From CBDFLD01 sp965249005 (GTDB lineage Bacteria > Acidobacteriota > UBA6911): a stretch of DNA of 23,551 bases. The translations under genes were made by a program, and so were the position numbers. The stretch is taken from the NCBI GenBank assembly GCA_965249005.1, contig CBDFLD010000001.1:1-23551 (forward strand). Direction: 5' to 3'. Numbering within the stretch: position 1 is the first letter of the stretch; every line of letters begins with the position of its first letter. The notes under the pieces were generated by a model that made no database searches, was not told the origin of the DNA, and was given only the letters and a program-made list of their open reading frames with translations. This document shows, piece by piece, positions 23,448 through 23,551 of this stretch.

Positions 23448-23551
23448 ACAATAGCACTCACTCCAACCGTTGCGACGCCTGTCTATGATCCTAGCTCGCA
23501 AACGTTGACCGCAGCTTTAACGGTTGCGTCTTCATTGGCGGAAGGAGACGT
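23448..23551 (+). CDS. fragment of a probable exported protein (runs off the window)
   Basis: Right of the IS256 element the plus strand is open to the window end: TIALTPTVATPVYDPSSQTL then TAALTVASSLAEGD. The Thr/Ala/Val-rich beta-strand character resembles the frame left of the IS (ITPTTTAATVESIPFS). The IS may therefore have split one gene, but without a target duplication the join cannot be confirmed. Confidence 0.4.

Noticed and set aside
1..23551. CRISPR array, integron, prophage, rRNA or tRNA genes
   Set aside because: I saw no regularly spaced repeats, no integrase, no attC-like sites, no phage structural genes and no RNA gene signatures.

Overview
The window has two very different halves. 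Bases 1 to about 7560 are an ordinary, compact, GC-rich (about 57-60 % by eye) bacterial chromosome segment with housekeeping and catabolic genes: a gamma-glutamyltranspeptidase-family protein (partial), a HAD phosphatase, a PlsC-type acyltransferase, L-threonine 3-dehydrogenase overlapping a VOC-family protein, an exported M48 metalloprotease, a DapB/diaminopentanoate-dehydrogenase-like oxidoreductase and an M24 (Xaa-Pro-type) peptidase. The DUF374 and PlsC acyltransferases and the exported proteins suggest a diderm, Gram-negative-type organism. The style of the large exported protein in the second half is reminiscent of Acidobacteriota, but I cannot fix the phylum from the sequence.

Bases 7560-23551 are a nested insertion-sequence region. 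Four near-identical copies of one 1661-bp IS1380-family element lie in the same orientation at 7763-9423, 11973-13633, 14833-16493 and 19746-21406. There is also an IS3-family element (17139-18549) and an IS256-family element (about 22050-23446). Intact genes here are few: a DUF374 acyltransferase (10494-11219), the transposases and a small DUF5659-like gene. Around them are dismembered host genes whose pieces can be rejoined: a xylose isomerase (9615-10273 plus 7562-7762), an MBOAT/AlgI-like acyltransferase (11697-11972 plus 14703-14832) and a secreted or surface protein (16494-17138 plus 18550-19745 plus 21407-21738).

The most interesting result comes from matching the ends of the broken genes. 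Only IS1380 copy 4 has a simple target duplication (TTAC) touching both of its ends. For copies 1 and 2 the duplicated target bases touch the left end of the IS, but on the right they reappear 191 bp and 1069 bp beyond the normal right end. The interrupted gene resumes exactly there. Each copy therefore appears to have moved as a unit of IS plus adjacent DNA, using a degenerate substitute right end. This is the behaviour known from ISEcp1, a member of the same family. Copy 3 also has mismatched flanks, and its unit may run past the right edge of the window. A candidate outward promoter (TTGCTC, 17 bp, TATTAT) sits about 33 bp inside the right end of every copy.

The host order before the insertions was probably: M24 peptidase, xylA (opposite strand, already 5'-truncated), DUF374 acyltransferase, MBOAT acyltransferase. 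The surface-protein gene and the DUF5659 cargo were brought in from elsewhere by the IS units.
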